DNA from: Rhodococcus pyridinivorans
GTDB lineage: Bacteria > Actinomycetota > Actinomycetes > Mycobacteriales > Mycobacteriaceae
Direction of reading: 5' to 3'
Length of the DNA: 64,000 bases
Assembly: GCF_900105195.1 (NCBI RefSeq)
Contig: NZ_FNRX01000002.1
Span: 2,914,001-2,978,000, forward strand
The first letter of the stretch is position 1. The number at the start of each line of letters is the position of its first letter. The translations under genes were made by a program, and so were the position numbers. Under the pieces are notes generated by a model. That model was not told where the DNA came from and did no database searches. It saw nothing but the letters and a program-made list of their open reading frames with translations. Of this stretch, positions 47,229 through 56,292 are shown in pieces.

Positions 47229-49556
47229 TCAGGTGTACTCGACGGTCATCCTGTCGATGCTCCCGTCGAACGGGAACGGTGCCCGGTCGAAATAGTCGAG
47301 CGAAACCGGTGAACCCAGGCAGGTGCCGATGTCCAGGCAGTCATTCGCCGTGAACAGCAACGGCGCACTGACCGGCACGACGGTCTCCCCCACCGACTGC
47401 CCGTCGACGGACATTCGGACGTTCAGCGGACCACCGGGGCGCGCTTCGGCGTACTTGGTGACCACCTCGACGAGGTGGTGTCCCGGTGCGACGCGGCTCG
47501 CCGAACGCATCTTCGTCCGCATCAGGATGAACAGGTTGTACTCGTAGCAGAGGTAGCCGTCGTCCGCGAAGCACGTCAGGCCACCACCGTTGGCACCCAG
47601 CGCATATAGGACGCCGTGCGCCCGCTCCGGGAAGGTCACCTCGATGCAGACCCGGTTGTTCTTGTTTCCCAGTGCAGGAGCACAGAATTCGGGCATACGG
47701 GTGACGTCGCCGGTGAAATCCCAACTCGTGTACGGCGTGGTGATGCGTTGTTCCGGATGGATTGCCGCGACCCAGAGGCCCCCGCCGATGGGAAGGGCGT
47801 TGTTCTTGGCCGCTTCGATCGCGAACATCTCCCGCATCTGGGCCAACTTCTCGGGGTACTGCTCGGCGAGGTCGCGGTTCTGCGTCCAGTCCTCGTCGAG
47901 GTTGTACAGCTCCCAGGTGTCGTCGTCCGGGCTCCAATCGCGGATTCCGCCGGGCAGGCCGGGCAGCCACGGTGCGCGGGGCCCGAAGGCCGACGCCATC
48001 CATCCGTCGTGGTAGATCGCTCGGCTGCCCATGACCTCGAAGTACTGGGTGAGTTTGCCCGCCGGCGCGTCACGGTCCACGAAGGTCCGGGCGAAACCGG
48101 CGCCGTCGATCGGATCCTGCGGAATCCCGTTGACGGTCCGCGGCGGTGTGATGCCCAGTAGCTCGTAGAAAGTCGGTACCAGGTCGTTGCAGTGCAGGAA
48201 CTGGGTGCGTGGGGTGCGCTCCGGCGTGATGCGCGCAGGCCAGCGCACCACCATGGGATTGCGGGTTCCCCCGAGATGGGACGCGAGGAGCTTCATGCCC
48301 TTGTAGGGCGTGCTTCCGGCCCAGGCCCATCCCGCGTGGTACATGTTGTCCGTCTTCGGCGAGCCGAGAACATCGAGTCCGCCGAGTTCGTCGAGCGCCG
48401 CGATGTGCTGGGCCGTCGTCGTGGGGATCCCGTTCTGCGCGAGCAGTTCGCTGATGGTGCCGTTCTGGCCCTCACCGGACGACCCGTTGTCGCCCCAGAT
48501 GTAGAAGACCAGGGTGTTGTCGCGGTAGCCCAGCCGGTCGAGTTCGTCGAACAACCGCCCCACCTGGACGTCGCAGTGTTCGGCGTATCCGGCCGCGACC
48601 TCCATGAGGCGTCGCTGGAAGGGCTTCTCGTCGTCAGGGATGTCGTCCCACGCTGACATGGTGGGATGCCGCTCGGTGAGTTCGGCCTCCGGTGGGATCC
48701 AGCCCTTCTCCTTGGCCCGCTCGCACACCCGCTCGCGGTATGCGTCCCATCCGTCGTCGAACTTGCCTGCATACCGGTCGGCCCACGGCTTCATGATGTG
48801 GTGCGGCCCGTGCAGACAACCGCTGGCCCAGTACATGAAGAACGGCCGGGACGGATCGAGCGCCTTGTGGCGGCGCAACCAGCCGATCGCGTCGTCGGCG
48901 AGGTCCTCACTGAGGTGGTAGCCCTCCTCGGGAGTCTTCGGGGGCAGGACGACGGTGGTGTTGCGGACGAGGTTCGGCTCGTACTGCGACGCCTCGCCGG
49001 CGAGGAAACCGTAGAAGTAGTCGAAACCGACTCCGGTGGGCCAGTTGTCGAAGGGACCCGCTGCGGTGGTCTCCTCCGCAGGGGTGTTGTGCCACTTGCC
49101 GAAAGCCGCTGCGGTGTAACCGTAGTGGCGCAGCACCTCTGCTCCGGTGGCGCTCGACTTCGGGATGTGCCCGGAATAGCCGTCCCAGTCGTTGGCGAGT
49201 TCGGCGATCTGCCCGTTCCCGACGCGGTGATGGTTGCGCCCGGTCAACAACGATGCGCGGGTGGGCGAGCACATCGCCGTGGTGTGGAAACGGTTGTAGC
49301 TGATGCCTTCGTCGAGCAAGCGGTCGAGCGTGGGCGTGTTCACCTCACCGCCGAATGCGCTCGGCAGACCGGGGCCCGCGTCGTCGATGAGGACGACGAG
49401 GATGTTCGGGGCGTCGTCGGGAAGGCGACGGTGCTGTGTGCGTGGGCTGTAGACCGATTCCTGCATGGTCCGTCCTGCGATGCTTCCCGACGGCACCGGT
49501 GGGAACGGCAGAGTTTCTCCGCCCGGGATCGGATCCGGACGCAGATCCTGGCTCAT
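47229..49556 (-). CDS. Type I sulfatase (arylsulfatase)
   Basis: The 775-residue protein has the sulfatase core with metal ligands D58-D59 (VVLIDDAG), the modification motif C96-S-P-T-R in AMCSPTRASLLTGRN (Cys converted to formylglycine), the GKWH segment (FGKWHN), FMYWASGCLHGPHH and a late FYIWGDNGSSGEGQNGT. An extra beta-rich C-terminal domain of about 150 residues is typical of large arylsulfatases of actinomycetes and pseudomonads. No signal peptide, so it acts in the cytoplasm and needs the modifying enzyme encoded 89 bases upstream. It frees sulfate from imported sulfate esters. Confidence 0.92.
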   Translation of the reverse strand: MSQDLRPDPIPGGETLPFPPVPSGSIAGRTMQESVYSPRTQHRRLPDDAPNILVVLIDDAGPGLPSAFGGEVNTPTLDRLLDEGISYNRFHTTAMCSPTRASLLTGRNHHRVGNGQIAELANDWDGYSGHIPKSSATGAEVLRHYGYTAAAFGKWHNTPAEETTAAGPFDNWPTGVGFDYFYGFLAGEASQYEPNLVRNTTVVLPPKTPEEGYHLSEDLADDAIGWLRRHKALDPSRPFFMYWASGCLHGPHHIMKPWADRYAGKFDDGWDAYRERVCERAKEKGWIPPEAELTERHPTMSAWDDIPDDEKPFQRRLMEVAAGYAEHCDVQVGRLFDELDRLGYRDNTLVFYIWGDNGSSGEGQNGTISELLAQNGIPTTTAQHIAALDELGGLDVLGSPKTDNMYHAGWAWAGSTPYKGMKLLASHLGGTRNPMVVRWPARITPERTPRTQFLHCNDLVPTFYELLGITPPRTVNGIPQDPIDGAGFARTFVDRDAPAGKLTQYFEVMGSRAIYHDGWMASAFGPRAPWLPGLPGGIRDWSPDDDTWELYNLDEDWTQNRDLAEQYPEKLAQMREMFAIEAAKNNALPIGGGLWVAAIHPEQRITTPYTSWDFTGDVTRMPEFCAPALGNKNNRVCIEVTFPERAHGVLYALGANGGGLTCFADDGYLCYEYNLFILMRTKMRSASRVAPGHHLVEVVTKYAEARPGGPLNVRMSVDGQSVGETVVPVSAPLLFTANDCLDIGTCLGSPVSLDYFDRAPFPFDGSIDRMTVEYT

Positions 49557-49645
49557 GGTGGATGCCCTCTTCTCACCCCATCCGTTCCCAGTACACCACC
49601 GGTATCGGGCCGCACACACCCCTGATCAGGGTGAAACCTGCCCTG

Positions 49646-50581
49646 TTACGGGCGAATGATGCAGCGGAATCCGATATGGCACGTCGCGGTCTCCTCGGTG
49701 TCACCCTGACGGGCCGCGGGTCGGTACCGCAGGCAGTAGTTCGGGGCGCACAGATGCGATCCGCCCTTGATGACACGGCGCGGATACGCCTCGCGCGGAT
49801 CGTGTTCGGCCTTGTCGACGCGGGGATTCGTCGGGATGCAGCACGACGACCCCGGCGCGACGTTCTTGCCGCTCGAAGCATGGTTCGCGGTGAAGTAGTC
49901 GGCGGTCCACTCCCACACGTTGCCCGCCATGTCGTGGAGCCCGTATCCGTTCGGCCGGAAGTGTCCGACAGGTGAGGTTCCGGCAAATCCGTCCGTTTCG
50001 AGGTTCTGCCACGGAAATTCGCCCTGCCAGACGTTCCCGCCGGGCCGGCCCTTCGGTTCGTGCTCGTCGCCCCATGTGAAGGCCGTGCGGTCGAGTCCGC
50101 CGCGGGCGGCGAACTCCCATTCGGCCTCGGTCGGCAGTTCCTTGCCGGCCCACTCGGCGTAGGCGCGGGCATCGAACCACGACACGTGGGTGACGGGATG
50201 GCGTTCCCGCCCGCCGACGGTGCTCCCCGTCCCTTCGGGATGACGCCAGTTCGCGCCCGGGACGAACGACCACCACCTCGTGTAGTCATCGAGCGGTACC
50301 GGCCCCGGAGGCGGCGTGAACACGAGCGAGCCGGGCACGAGCAGGGACGGATCGGCGCCCGGATAATCGGCGGGGTCCGGCGCGACCTCCGCGGTGGTGA
50401 CGTATCCGGTGTCCTTCACGAAGCGCCGGAACTCGGCGACGGTCACCGGGTGCGTGTCCATCCAGAACCCGTCGACCGTCACCTGGTGGACCGGTCGCTC
50501 CTCCGGATAGAAATCCTCCGACCCCATCCAGAACATGCCTCCGGCGATGAGAGTCATGTTCTGTGTCGCAGCACGCGTCAT
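49646..50581 (-). CDS. Formylglycine-generating enzyme
   Basis: The 311-residue protein begins MTRAATQNMTLIAGGMFWMG and has the SUMF1 fold: GFWMDTHPVTVAEFRRFV, PVTHVSWFDARAYAEWAGKE, LPTEAEWEFAARGG and DMAGNVWEWTADYF. The two copper-binding catalytic cysteines are present (C278 and C283 in SHLCAPNYCLRYRP), which separates true FGEs from SUMF1-like proteins without activity. It oxidises the Cys of the sulfatase CSPTR motif. ATG 50581; the frame left of it is open but overlaps the divergent ligase. Confidence 0.92.
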   Translation of the reverse strand: MTRAATQNMTLIAGGMFWMGSEDFYPEERPVHQVTVDGFWMDTHPVTVAEFRRFVKDTGYVTTAEVAPDPADYPGADPSLLVPGSLVFTPPPGPVPLDDYTRWWSFVPGANWRHPEGTGSTVGGRERHPVTHVSWFDARAYAEWAGKELPTEAEWEFAARGGLDRTAFTWGDEHEPKGRPGGNVWQGEFPWQNLETDGFAGTSPVGHFRPNGYGLHDMAGNVWEWTADYFTANHASSGKNVAPGSSCCIPTNPRVDKAEHDPREAYPRRVIKGGSHLCAPNYCLRYRPAARQGDTEETATCHIGFRCIIRP

Positions 50582-50686
50582 GACGTCAGCCTCGCACGGC
50601 CCGGGTCGCGGCGCGAGGGACGCACCGACGCGACGAGACCGCGCATTCACCGGTCCCGTCCCTGCCCCGTACCGCAGACTCGGGAT

Positions 50687-51655
50687 ATGCCCTCCACGAC
50701 GACGGAACTGTCCCCGATGCTGGCGACCCTCGGTCCGCCGCCGACAGGGAACTGGGCGTTCGAGATGAAATGGGACGGCCAGCGCACCCTCGCCACGGTG
50801 ACCGACGGACAGTGCCGGCTGACCAGCCGCACCGGGAACGACATCACCCGGAGCTTCCCCGAACTCCCCCACCTGCTCACCACCGCGACGGGCGGCCGGG
50901 ACTGCATCGTCGACGGCGAGATCGTCACCCTCGATTCCGAGGGTCGGCCGTCCTTCGCCCGGTTGCAGCGCCGCATGCACGTCCACCGTCCCACCGAGGA
51001 GCTACGCGCCGAGCTACCGGTGCTGATCTACCTGTTCGACGTCCTCGCTCTCGACGGGGAGTCCACGACGGAGTTGTCCTATCGGCAGCGCCGGGCCGTC
51101 CTCGACGATCTGATCGTCCCCGGACCTCGGGTTCAGCTGTCGCCCTACTGGACCGATGTCGACGCACCGACCATGCTCACGGTCGCGCGCGAACACGGCC
51201 TCGAAGGGATCGTCGCCAAGGACCCGGACGCACCGTATCTACCCGGGACCCGCAGCGACGGCTGGATCAAGACGCCGCTGCGTCGGAACACCGAGGTGGT
51301 CGTCGTCGGGTGGCTCCCCGGATCCGGCAAGGCTGCCGGCGGCATCGGTTCACTGCTGCTCGGCGCGCACGACGACGAGGAACGGTTGGTGTTCATCGGC
51401 CGGGTCGGGACGGGATTCACCGCCGCGACCCGACGTGAGTTGCGATCGCAGCTGCGTCCCTTGGAACGACCGACGACCCCACTGGCGGTTGCGCCGCCGG
51501 CACGGGAGACCCACGGCGCCCACTGGGTGGAGCCCATCCTCGTCGGAGAGGTCGAGTACCGGGAGTACGCGGGCGGAAGTCTGCGGCATCCGAGCTGGCG
51601 AGGACTACGCACCGACAAGACGGTGCCGGAGGTCGATCTCCCCGGCCGACACTGA
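50687..51655 (+). CDS. Short ATP-dependent DNA ligase (LigC/LigD ligase-domain type)
   Basis: The 322-residue enzyme has the nucleotidyltransferase motif I with adenylated K28 (FEMKWDGQR), motif III (VLIYLFDVLAL), motif IV (HGLEGIVAKDP) and motif V (DGWIKTPLR), then an OB-fold C-terminus (GSLLLGAHDDEERLVFIGRV, DKTVPEVDLPGR). No polymerase or nuclease domain is attached, so it resembles LigC backups that act in repair of gaps and double-strand breaks without Ku. ATG 50687 chosen; longer left frames are shadows of the FGE gene. Confidence 0.88.
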   Translation: MPSTTTELSPMLATLGPPPTGNWAFEMKWDGQRTLATVTDGQCRLTSRTGNDITRSFPELPHLLTTATGGRDCIVDGEIVTLDSEGRPSFARLQRRMHVHRPTEELRAELPVLIYLFDVLALDGESTTELSYRQRRAVLDDLIVPGPRVQLSPYWTDVDAPTMLTVAREHGLEGIVAKDPDAPYLPGTRSDGWIKTPLRRNTEVVVVGWLPGSGKAAGGIGSLLLGAHDDEERLVFIGRVGTGFTAATRRELRSQLRPLERPTTPLAVAPPARETHGAHWVEPILVGEVEYREYAGGSLRHPSWRGLRTDKTVPEVDLPGRH

Positions 51656-51677
51656 CCTTCCGGTTACCGTGAGGCGC

Positions 51678-52079
51678 ATGGACCTCCGTCGCAGTGTCGC
51701 CGATGCCCGAGTGGCCCGCCTCGCCACCGCCGACGGATCGGGCGAGCCGCACCTCGTTCCGATCGCGTTCGCCCTCGACGGCGACGTGATCCACACGTGC
51801 GTCGACGACAAACCCAAATCCACCCGACGCCTCCGTCGACTCGCCGACATCGCCGAGAACCCGCGGGTGTGCGTGCTCGTCGACCACTACAGCGACGACT
51901 GGTCGCAGCTGTGGTGGGTCCGCATCGACGGCATCGCCACGGTCCACGACGCCGATACTCCCGAGGGAACTGCGGGCATCGACGCGCTCGTCCGCAAATA
52001 CTCGCAGTACCAGGCGAAACGACCACCGGGACCGGTGATCACCATCGACAGGCTGCGCTGGCGATCCTGGTCCGCGTGA
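51678..52079 (+). CDS. PPOX class F420-dependent oxidoreductase (Rv1155-like)
   Basis: The 133-residue protein has the split-barrel pattern of the TIGR03668-type family: RVARLATADGSGEPHLVPIA near the start, VDDKPKSTRRLRRLADIAEN, RVCVLVDHYSDDWSQLWWVR and a late ITIDRLRWRSWS. Such proteins bind F420 and reduce an unknown substrate. ATG 51678 lies 22 bases after the ligase stop, so the two are probably one unit. Confidence 0.87.
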   Translation: MDLRRSVADARVARLATADGSGEPHLVPIAFALDGDVIHTCVDDKPKSTRRLRRLADIAENPRVCVLVDHYSDDWSQLWWVRIDGIATVHDADTPEGTAGIDALVRKYSQYQAKRPPGPVITIDRLRWRSWSA

Positions 52080-52083
52080 GCAA

Positions 52084-52929
52084 TTACCGGTCCAGCGTGA
52101 GCATCGCCTCGGCGATCTCGTCGACCACCTCAACAGGGACCGCGGTGCCGGCATCGTCCAGGACGAGCAACCGCGCTCCCGGGATCTCGCGTGCGATGGC
52201 TTCTCCGTTGCCGACGGGGAAGAACGGATCCCGGCGACCGTGCACGACGAGGGTCGGGACGTCGACCTGGGGCAAGCGTTCCCGCCAGCGGGGCGTGCAA
52301 TCGAGTCCGGCGAAGACCGTTCCGAGCTGATTCGCGGCCTGGACCGACGGTTCGTCGTTCGGGGTGCGGTCCCAGATGCGCTCGGCGACCACGCGCGCGG
52401 CGACCGGATCGTCGCCGAGGACTGCTGCGCGGGCAGCGGCGAACTCTGCCACGGCCGTGCGATCGGCCCACTCGGGCAACGGAAGTGCGAACATGCGCTT
52501 CATCGTCGCTGCGTCGTGATCGGGAAGGTCGCGATCGCACGGGCCCGGGGCGACCGGACGCGTCCCGGCCAGAGTCAGGGCCCGGAACGTGGCGGGGTGG
52601 TCGAGCGCAGCGACCTGGGCGACCATGCCGCCGACACCGATGCCCGCTAGATGCGCCGGCCTGCCATCGAGCGCGTCGACGAGGGCTGCCGCATCGTCGG
52701 CGAGGTCGCGCAGGGTGTAGCCGGGCACGTCCGGGTCCTTCGTCGTCGACTCCCCGCAATCCCGCAGGTCGTACCGCACGACACGACGCCCACCCGCCGC
52801 GAGCCGTGTGCACAGTTCGTCGGGCCACGAGAGCATCGTCGTGCCGCCGACGAGCAGGACGAGTGGTGCGTCATCGTCGCCGAAGAACTCGACGCCGAGG
52901 TCGACCCCGTTGGCGCTGATGGTGGTCAT
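52084..52929 (-). CDS. Alpha/beta-hydrolase fold protein lacking catalytic Ser and His
   Basis: The 281-residue protein has the complete fold, with LVLLVGGTTMLSWPDELCTR, VVRYDLRDCGESTT, and VVHGRRDPFFPVGNGEAIAR (acid Asp kept). The nucleophile elbow reads AGIGVGG, so residue 98 is Gly where family members have Ser, and the usual His near the end is Thr 262 (DDAGTAVP). Two of the triad are gone while the frame is intact. It is probably a binding or regulatory pseudoenzyme. ATG 52929 overlaps the stop of a 25-codon leader frame. Confidence 0.8.
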   Translation of the reverse strand: MTTISANGVDLGVEFFGDDDAPLVLLVGGTTMLSWPDELCTRLAAGGRRVVRYDLRDCGESTTKDPDVPGYTLRDLADDAAALVDALDGRPAHLAGIGVGGMVAQVAALDHPATFRALTLAGTRPVAPGPCDRDLPDHDAATMKRMFALPLPEWADRTAVAEFAAARAAVLGDDPVAARVVAERIWDRTPNDEPSVQAANQLGTVFAGLDCTPRWRERLPQVDVPTLVVHGRRDPFFPVGNGEAIAREIPGARLLVLDDAGTAVPVEVVDEIAEAMLTLDR

Positions 52930-53003
52930 GACTCGCTCGAGCTTCCGGTGTGCAAGGTCGAGTCCTCGTAGCGGGTGCCGTCGAGCCGCGGTCGATGTCC
53001 CAT
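52926..53003 (-). CDS. 25-residue leader peptide-like frame
   Basis: ATG 53003 has GGAGA about seven bases upstream, and the frame (MGHRPRLDGTRYEDSTLHTG, ending SSSES) stops with the ATGA that starts the alpha/beta pseudoenzyme. Translational coupling is likely. The same frame is open further upstream (to 53408) with sequence such as LLRSVLSTPPLVATVVDFVH, so this could instead be the end of a larger eroded gene. Confidence 0.4.
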   Translation of the reverse strand: MGHRPRLDGTRYEDSTLHTGSSSES

Positions 53004-53176
53004 GGTCTCGTCTCCTTCTCGATCGGGTTCCGTCTTGTCCGAATTTGCGTGAACGAAGTCCACGACAGTGGCCACGAGTGGTGGCGTTGAAAGGACAGAC
53101 CGGAGCAACTCCTCGATCTCATCGGTCCGGCCGTCGAGGTCTACAGAACCGACCGGCCATATGGCATCGCGTATCG

Positions 53177-53196
53177 ACCTCGAGTCGACTCGAGGT
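53177..53196. promoter_or_regulatory. Perfect 20-bp palindrome upstream of the truncated MarR-like gene
   Basis: ACCTCGAGTCGACTCGAGGT is fully self-complementary without spacer and lies 32 bases before the GTG at 53229, between it and the divergent hydrolase unit. It looks like an operator site. Confidence 0.6.
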
Positions 53197-53228
53197 GCTG
53201 TCCGCACACCGACACTCCTGGAGGAACC

Positions 53229-53528
53229 GTGATCGCTCTCGGACCACAACTCATCGGCCCCACCGAGAAGACTCTCAACGCTCTGCTCCACGACACCACC
53301 TACGCACCGGACACTGCGGAGGTCGTCGATTCCCTGATCGCTCGGGGCCTGATCCGCTACGACCGGCTCAGCGAATCCGGACGAGAAACCGTGGCAAGGA
53401 TCGAACATCGCATCGAGGAGCTGACGTCCGGTATCTGGGAGGCCGTCTATCCGGCCGACCGTGTCGCCGCGGAACGTGCGCTGAACACTGTGCTCGACCG
53501 TGCCCGAGCGGTCCTTGTGAGTCGGTAG
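53229..53528 (+). CDS. MarR-like protein lacking the DNA-binding core
   Basis: The 99-residue protein begins IALGPQLIGPTEKTLNALL and ends with the dimerisation helices of an actinobacterial MarR-like family (LIRYDRLSESGRETVARIEH, IWEAVYPADRVAAERALNTV). In full-length relatives of about 140 residues, a segment of about 45 with the recognition helix lies between. Here the two parts are joined in frame by HDTTYAPDTAEVVDSLIARG. GTG 53229 has GGAGG upstream. It could still dimerise. Either an internal deletion or a natural short antagonist. Confidence 0.6.
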   Translation: MIALGPQLIGPTEKTLNALLHDTTYAPDTAEVVDSLIARGLIRYDRLSESGRETVARIEHRIEELTSGIWEAVYPADRVAAERALNTVLDRARAVLVSR

Positions 53529-53895
53529 TTGTCAGCGCATCAGTCCTGTCGATTGCCGCGAGCGAGGCACCTTCTCGACGAGTTTGCAGGACGGCTCGTC
53601 GACGTCGAGAGCCACGATCGAGATCGTCCTGGGTGTGCTGTTGTCGGTCGTTGGTGTCCGGCAATGGCGCAGTCGCCGCGCCGAACACGACGCTCCGGCC
53701 TCAATGGCTTACCGATAAGATGTAACCTGCAGCACTCGACGTCCGTCAACCGTTGACTTTCCGTCCCGCATGACCCATGCGGGCACAGGCACCGTCGGGT
53801 CACCTCCTCCGCTCGAGCGTCGGGCCCTTCGAGGGTGCCTTCCACCTTGGCACGCCCGCACTACCCGCAGGGCAGATACCAGGGCGCGGCAGCGG
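53529..53895. other. 367-bp gap without a recognisable gene
   Basis: Open frames on the minus strand here are Arg/Ser-rich and lack motifs. No repeat or hairpin stands out. A short less GC-rich stretch lies near 53700-53760. Confidence 0.45.
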
Positions 53896-54774
53896 TCAGT
53901 TCACATGGGCGCGCAGCACATCCACCACCCGCCGGACCGCCGGTGCCGGGTTGTCGCGGCGCCACGCGAGCGCGATCGGCAGCACCGGACTGTTCCGCAG
54001 CGGGACGTATCGCACGCCCGTCACGGTGATGTCGGTGGTCGACGCGACGACGACCGCTACCCCCACCCCGGCTCCGACGAGGGCCAGCAGGCTGTAGGGA
54101 TCCGGCGCCTCCCGGGCGATCACCGGGGTGAATCCGGCGGAGTGACACACCGCGAAGGTCATCTCCCGCACGCTCGACCCGTGGGCGGCGGGATACACGA
54201 CGAACCGCTCGCCGGTCAGATCGGCGGCATCGAGTTCCTCCCGCGCCGCCAGCCGATGGTCGGCCGGCAGCGCGACCATGAGCGATTCCTGCCGCACCGT
54301 CTCGGTGGCGACGTCCCGGGGCACCGGGAGGCCGACGATCCCCATGTCGAGCAGTCCTTGCGAGACGAGATCGAGCACTTCCCCCGTGTAGGTCTGCGGA
54401 CGCAGATCCAGCTCGATGCCGGGACAACGCTCCTCGAGCAGCCGGGTCAGCTGCGAGATCACCGTGTATCCGCTCGCGCCGCCGAACCCGACGCTCACCA
54501 CCCCGGTGACACCCGAGGCCGTCGACCGCACGACGGTCCGGGCGATCTCGATCTGCGCGGCGATCACGCGTGCGGGTCCGAGCAGCGATTCACCGGCCGC
54601 GGTGAGTTGCACCGAGCGGGTGGTGCGGGCGAACAGCTCGGCGCCGAGTTCGCGTTCGAGCGCGCGGATCGTCTGACTGAGCGGCGACTGGGCGATGTGC
54701 AGTCGCTCCGCTGCGCGTCCGAAGTGCAACTCCTCGGCCACCGCCAGGAAGGCCTGCAGTTGCCGAAGTTCCAT
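53896..54774 (-). CDS. LysR family transcriptional regulator
   Basis: The 292-residue protein starts MELRQLQAFLAVAEELHFGR with a clear LysR HTH (AAERLHIAQSPLSQTIRALE, residues about 21-40), then the periplasmic-binding-like effector domain (GVVSVGFGGASGYTVISQLT, LVGAGVGVAVVVAS). It is divergent from the MHS permease, acyl-CoA dehydrogenase and CoA-transferase operon and is its likely activator. The frame before ATG 54774 would overlap the promoter region. Confidence 0.9.
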   Translation of the reverse strand: MELRQLQAFLAVAEELHFGRAAERLHIAQSPLSQTIRALERELGAELFARTTRSVQLTAAGESLLGPARVIAAQIEIARTVVRSTASGVTGVVSVGFGGASGYTVISQLTRLLEERCPGIELDLRPQTYTGEVLDLVSQGLLDMGIVGLPVPRDVATETVRQESLMVALPADHRLAAREELDAADLTGERFVVYPAAHGSSVREMTFAVCHSAGFTPVIAREAPDPYSLLALVGAGVGVAVVVASTTDITVTGVRYVPLRNSPVLPIALAWRRDNPAPAVRRVVDVLRAHVN

Positions 54775-54912
54775 ACCGGCCTCAATTTTGTCGGTTGATC
54801 TACACAATCGTGCTCGATTAGGTCTTGGACTTTACACGGTTGCGCCGGTGATAGTGATCCACGACTCATTCATCCGCGGACCGAGTCCGCTCGACGCCTT
54901 CGGAAGTGCAGC

Positions 54913-56277
54913 GTGAATACTTCGTCAGAGCACACCGCGCCCCCGCCGCCACGCCCGATGCACGACACCCGGGCAGCACGACGCGCCGGTGTCACCGCCT
55001 TCGTCGGCACCACCATCGAATGGTTCGACTTCTACATCTACGGCACCGCGTCCGCCCTCGTGCTCGGGGCGCTGTTCTTCCCCGACGCCTCCCCCGCCGT
55101 CGGCACGCTCGCCGCCTTCGCGACCTTCGCGGTCGGTTTCATCGCCCGCCCTCTCGGCGGGATCATCTTCGACCACTTCGGTGACCGCTTCGGCCGCAAG
55201 AACGCGGTCATCATCACCCTCGCGCTCATGGGCGCCGGCACCGTCGGCGTGGGCCTGCTGCCCACCTACGACCAGATCGGGATCTGGGCTCCGGTCCTCC
55301 TCGTCCTCCTTCGGGTGCTGCAGGGCATCGCGATGGGCGGCGAATGGGGTGGCGCCGTCCTCATCGCCACCGAATTCGCTCCACCCGGCAAGAAGGTCCT
55401 CTACGGGGCATTTGCACAACAGGGTTCACCGGTGGGCAATCTCCTTGCCACCCTTGCCTTTCTCGGATTGACCGCGATGTCCGACGCCACCTTCGAAGGG
55501 TGGGGCTGGCGTATCCCGTTCCTGGCGTCCGCCGCGCTGGTGATCGTCGCCCTCTACATACGCGTGCGGATCCAGGAGACACCCGAGATGCGCGTGGCCG
55601 CCGTCGCCCAGGAACGCACGAAACTGCCGCTCGTCGAGGTTCTGCGCTCCCACCCGGCGTCGCTGCTCCTCGGTGTCGGTGCCGTGGTGGCGGGTGTCGC
55701 GATCACCTACGTCAAGACGACCTTCGCCCTCGCCTGGGCCACCACCGATCTCGGGTTCACCCGATCGGACTTCCTGCTCGTGATCACCCTCGCGCTGGTC
55801 GCGCAGGTGCTCGTCCAACCCTTCGGCGCGGTTCTCGCCACCAGGATCGACGCGCGACGGGCCGTGCTGTGGATGCTCGGACCCGAGCTCGTCGTCCTGC
55901 CGCTGATGTTCGTACTGATCCGCACCGGCTCGCTCACCTGGGCGATCATCGGCATGGTGCTCGCCACCGCGCCGCATGCGATGTACTACTCGGCGCTGGC
56001 CGGCATCCTGGCGCAGGTCTTCCCCACGCACGTGCGCTACACCGGCATCTCGTTGTCGTACCAGATCTCGACGGCGATCTTCGCCGGCACCGCACCGATG
56101 GCGAGCCAGTTCCTTCTCGAGCGCACCGACTCGATATGGCCGGTCGTCGGCCTCGGGATCGGGTACGTGCTGCTCTCCCTGGTCTGCATGACCGCCCTGC
56201 TCAAACGCTCACCGACCACCACCGAGCCCGACGAACCACGCTCCGCACCCGCCCGGACGACGGCCGACGCCTCCTGA
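54913..56277 (+). CDS. MHS family MFS transporter
   Basis: The 454-residue permease has 12 helices and the metabolite:H+ symporter signatures: GTTIEWFDFYIYGTASALVL in helix 1, RPLGGIIFDHFGDRFGRKNA as motif A, and LQGIAMGGEWGGAVLIATEF in helix 4. MHS members import carboxylates, betaines or osmolytes. GTG 54913. It probably brings in the acid later activated by the CoA-transferase and oxidised by the dehydrogenase of this operon. Confidence 0.92.
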   Translation: MNTSSEHTAPPPPRPMHDTRAARRAGVTAFVGTTIEWFDFYIYGTASALVLGALFFPDASPAVGTLAAFATFAVGFIARPLGGIIFDHFGDRFGRKNAVIITLALMGAGTVGVGLLPTYDQIGIWAPVLLVLLRVLQGIAMGGEWGGAVLIATEFAPPGKKVLYGAFAQQGSPVGNLLATLAFLGLTAMSDATFEGWGWRIPFLASAALVIVALYIRVRIQETPEMRVAAVAQERTKLPLVEVLRSHPASLLLGVGAVVAGVAITYVKTTFALAWATTDLGFTRSDFLLVITLALVAQVLVQPFGAVLATRIDARRAVLWMLGPELVVLPLMFVLIRTGSLTWAIIGMVLATAPHAMYYSALAGILAQVFPTHVRYTGISLSYQISTAIFAGTAPMASQFLLERTDSIWPVVGLGIGYVLLSLVCMTALLKRSPTTTEPDEPRSAPARTTADAS

Positions 56278-56292
56278 CACGAACGGACGACG

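Noticed and set aside
54825..54855. TTGGAC and GATAGT as promoter of the MHS operon
   Set aside because: The spacing of 19 bases and the poor -10 match make it too weak to list as a feature.
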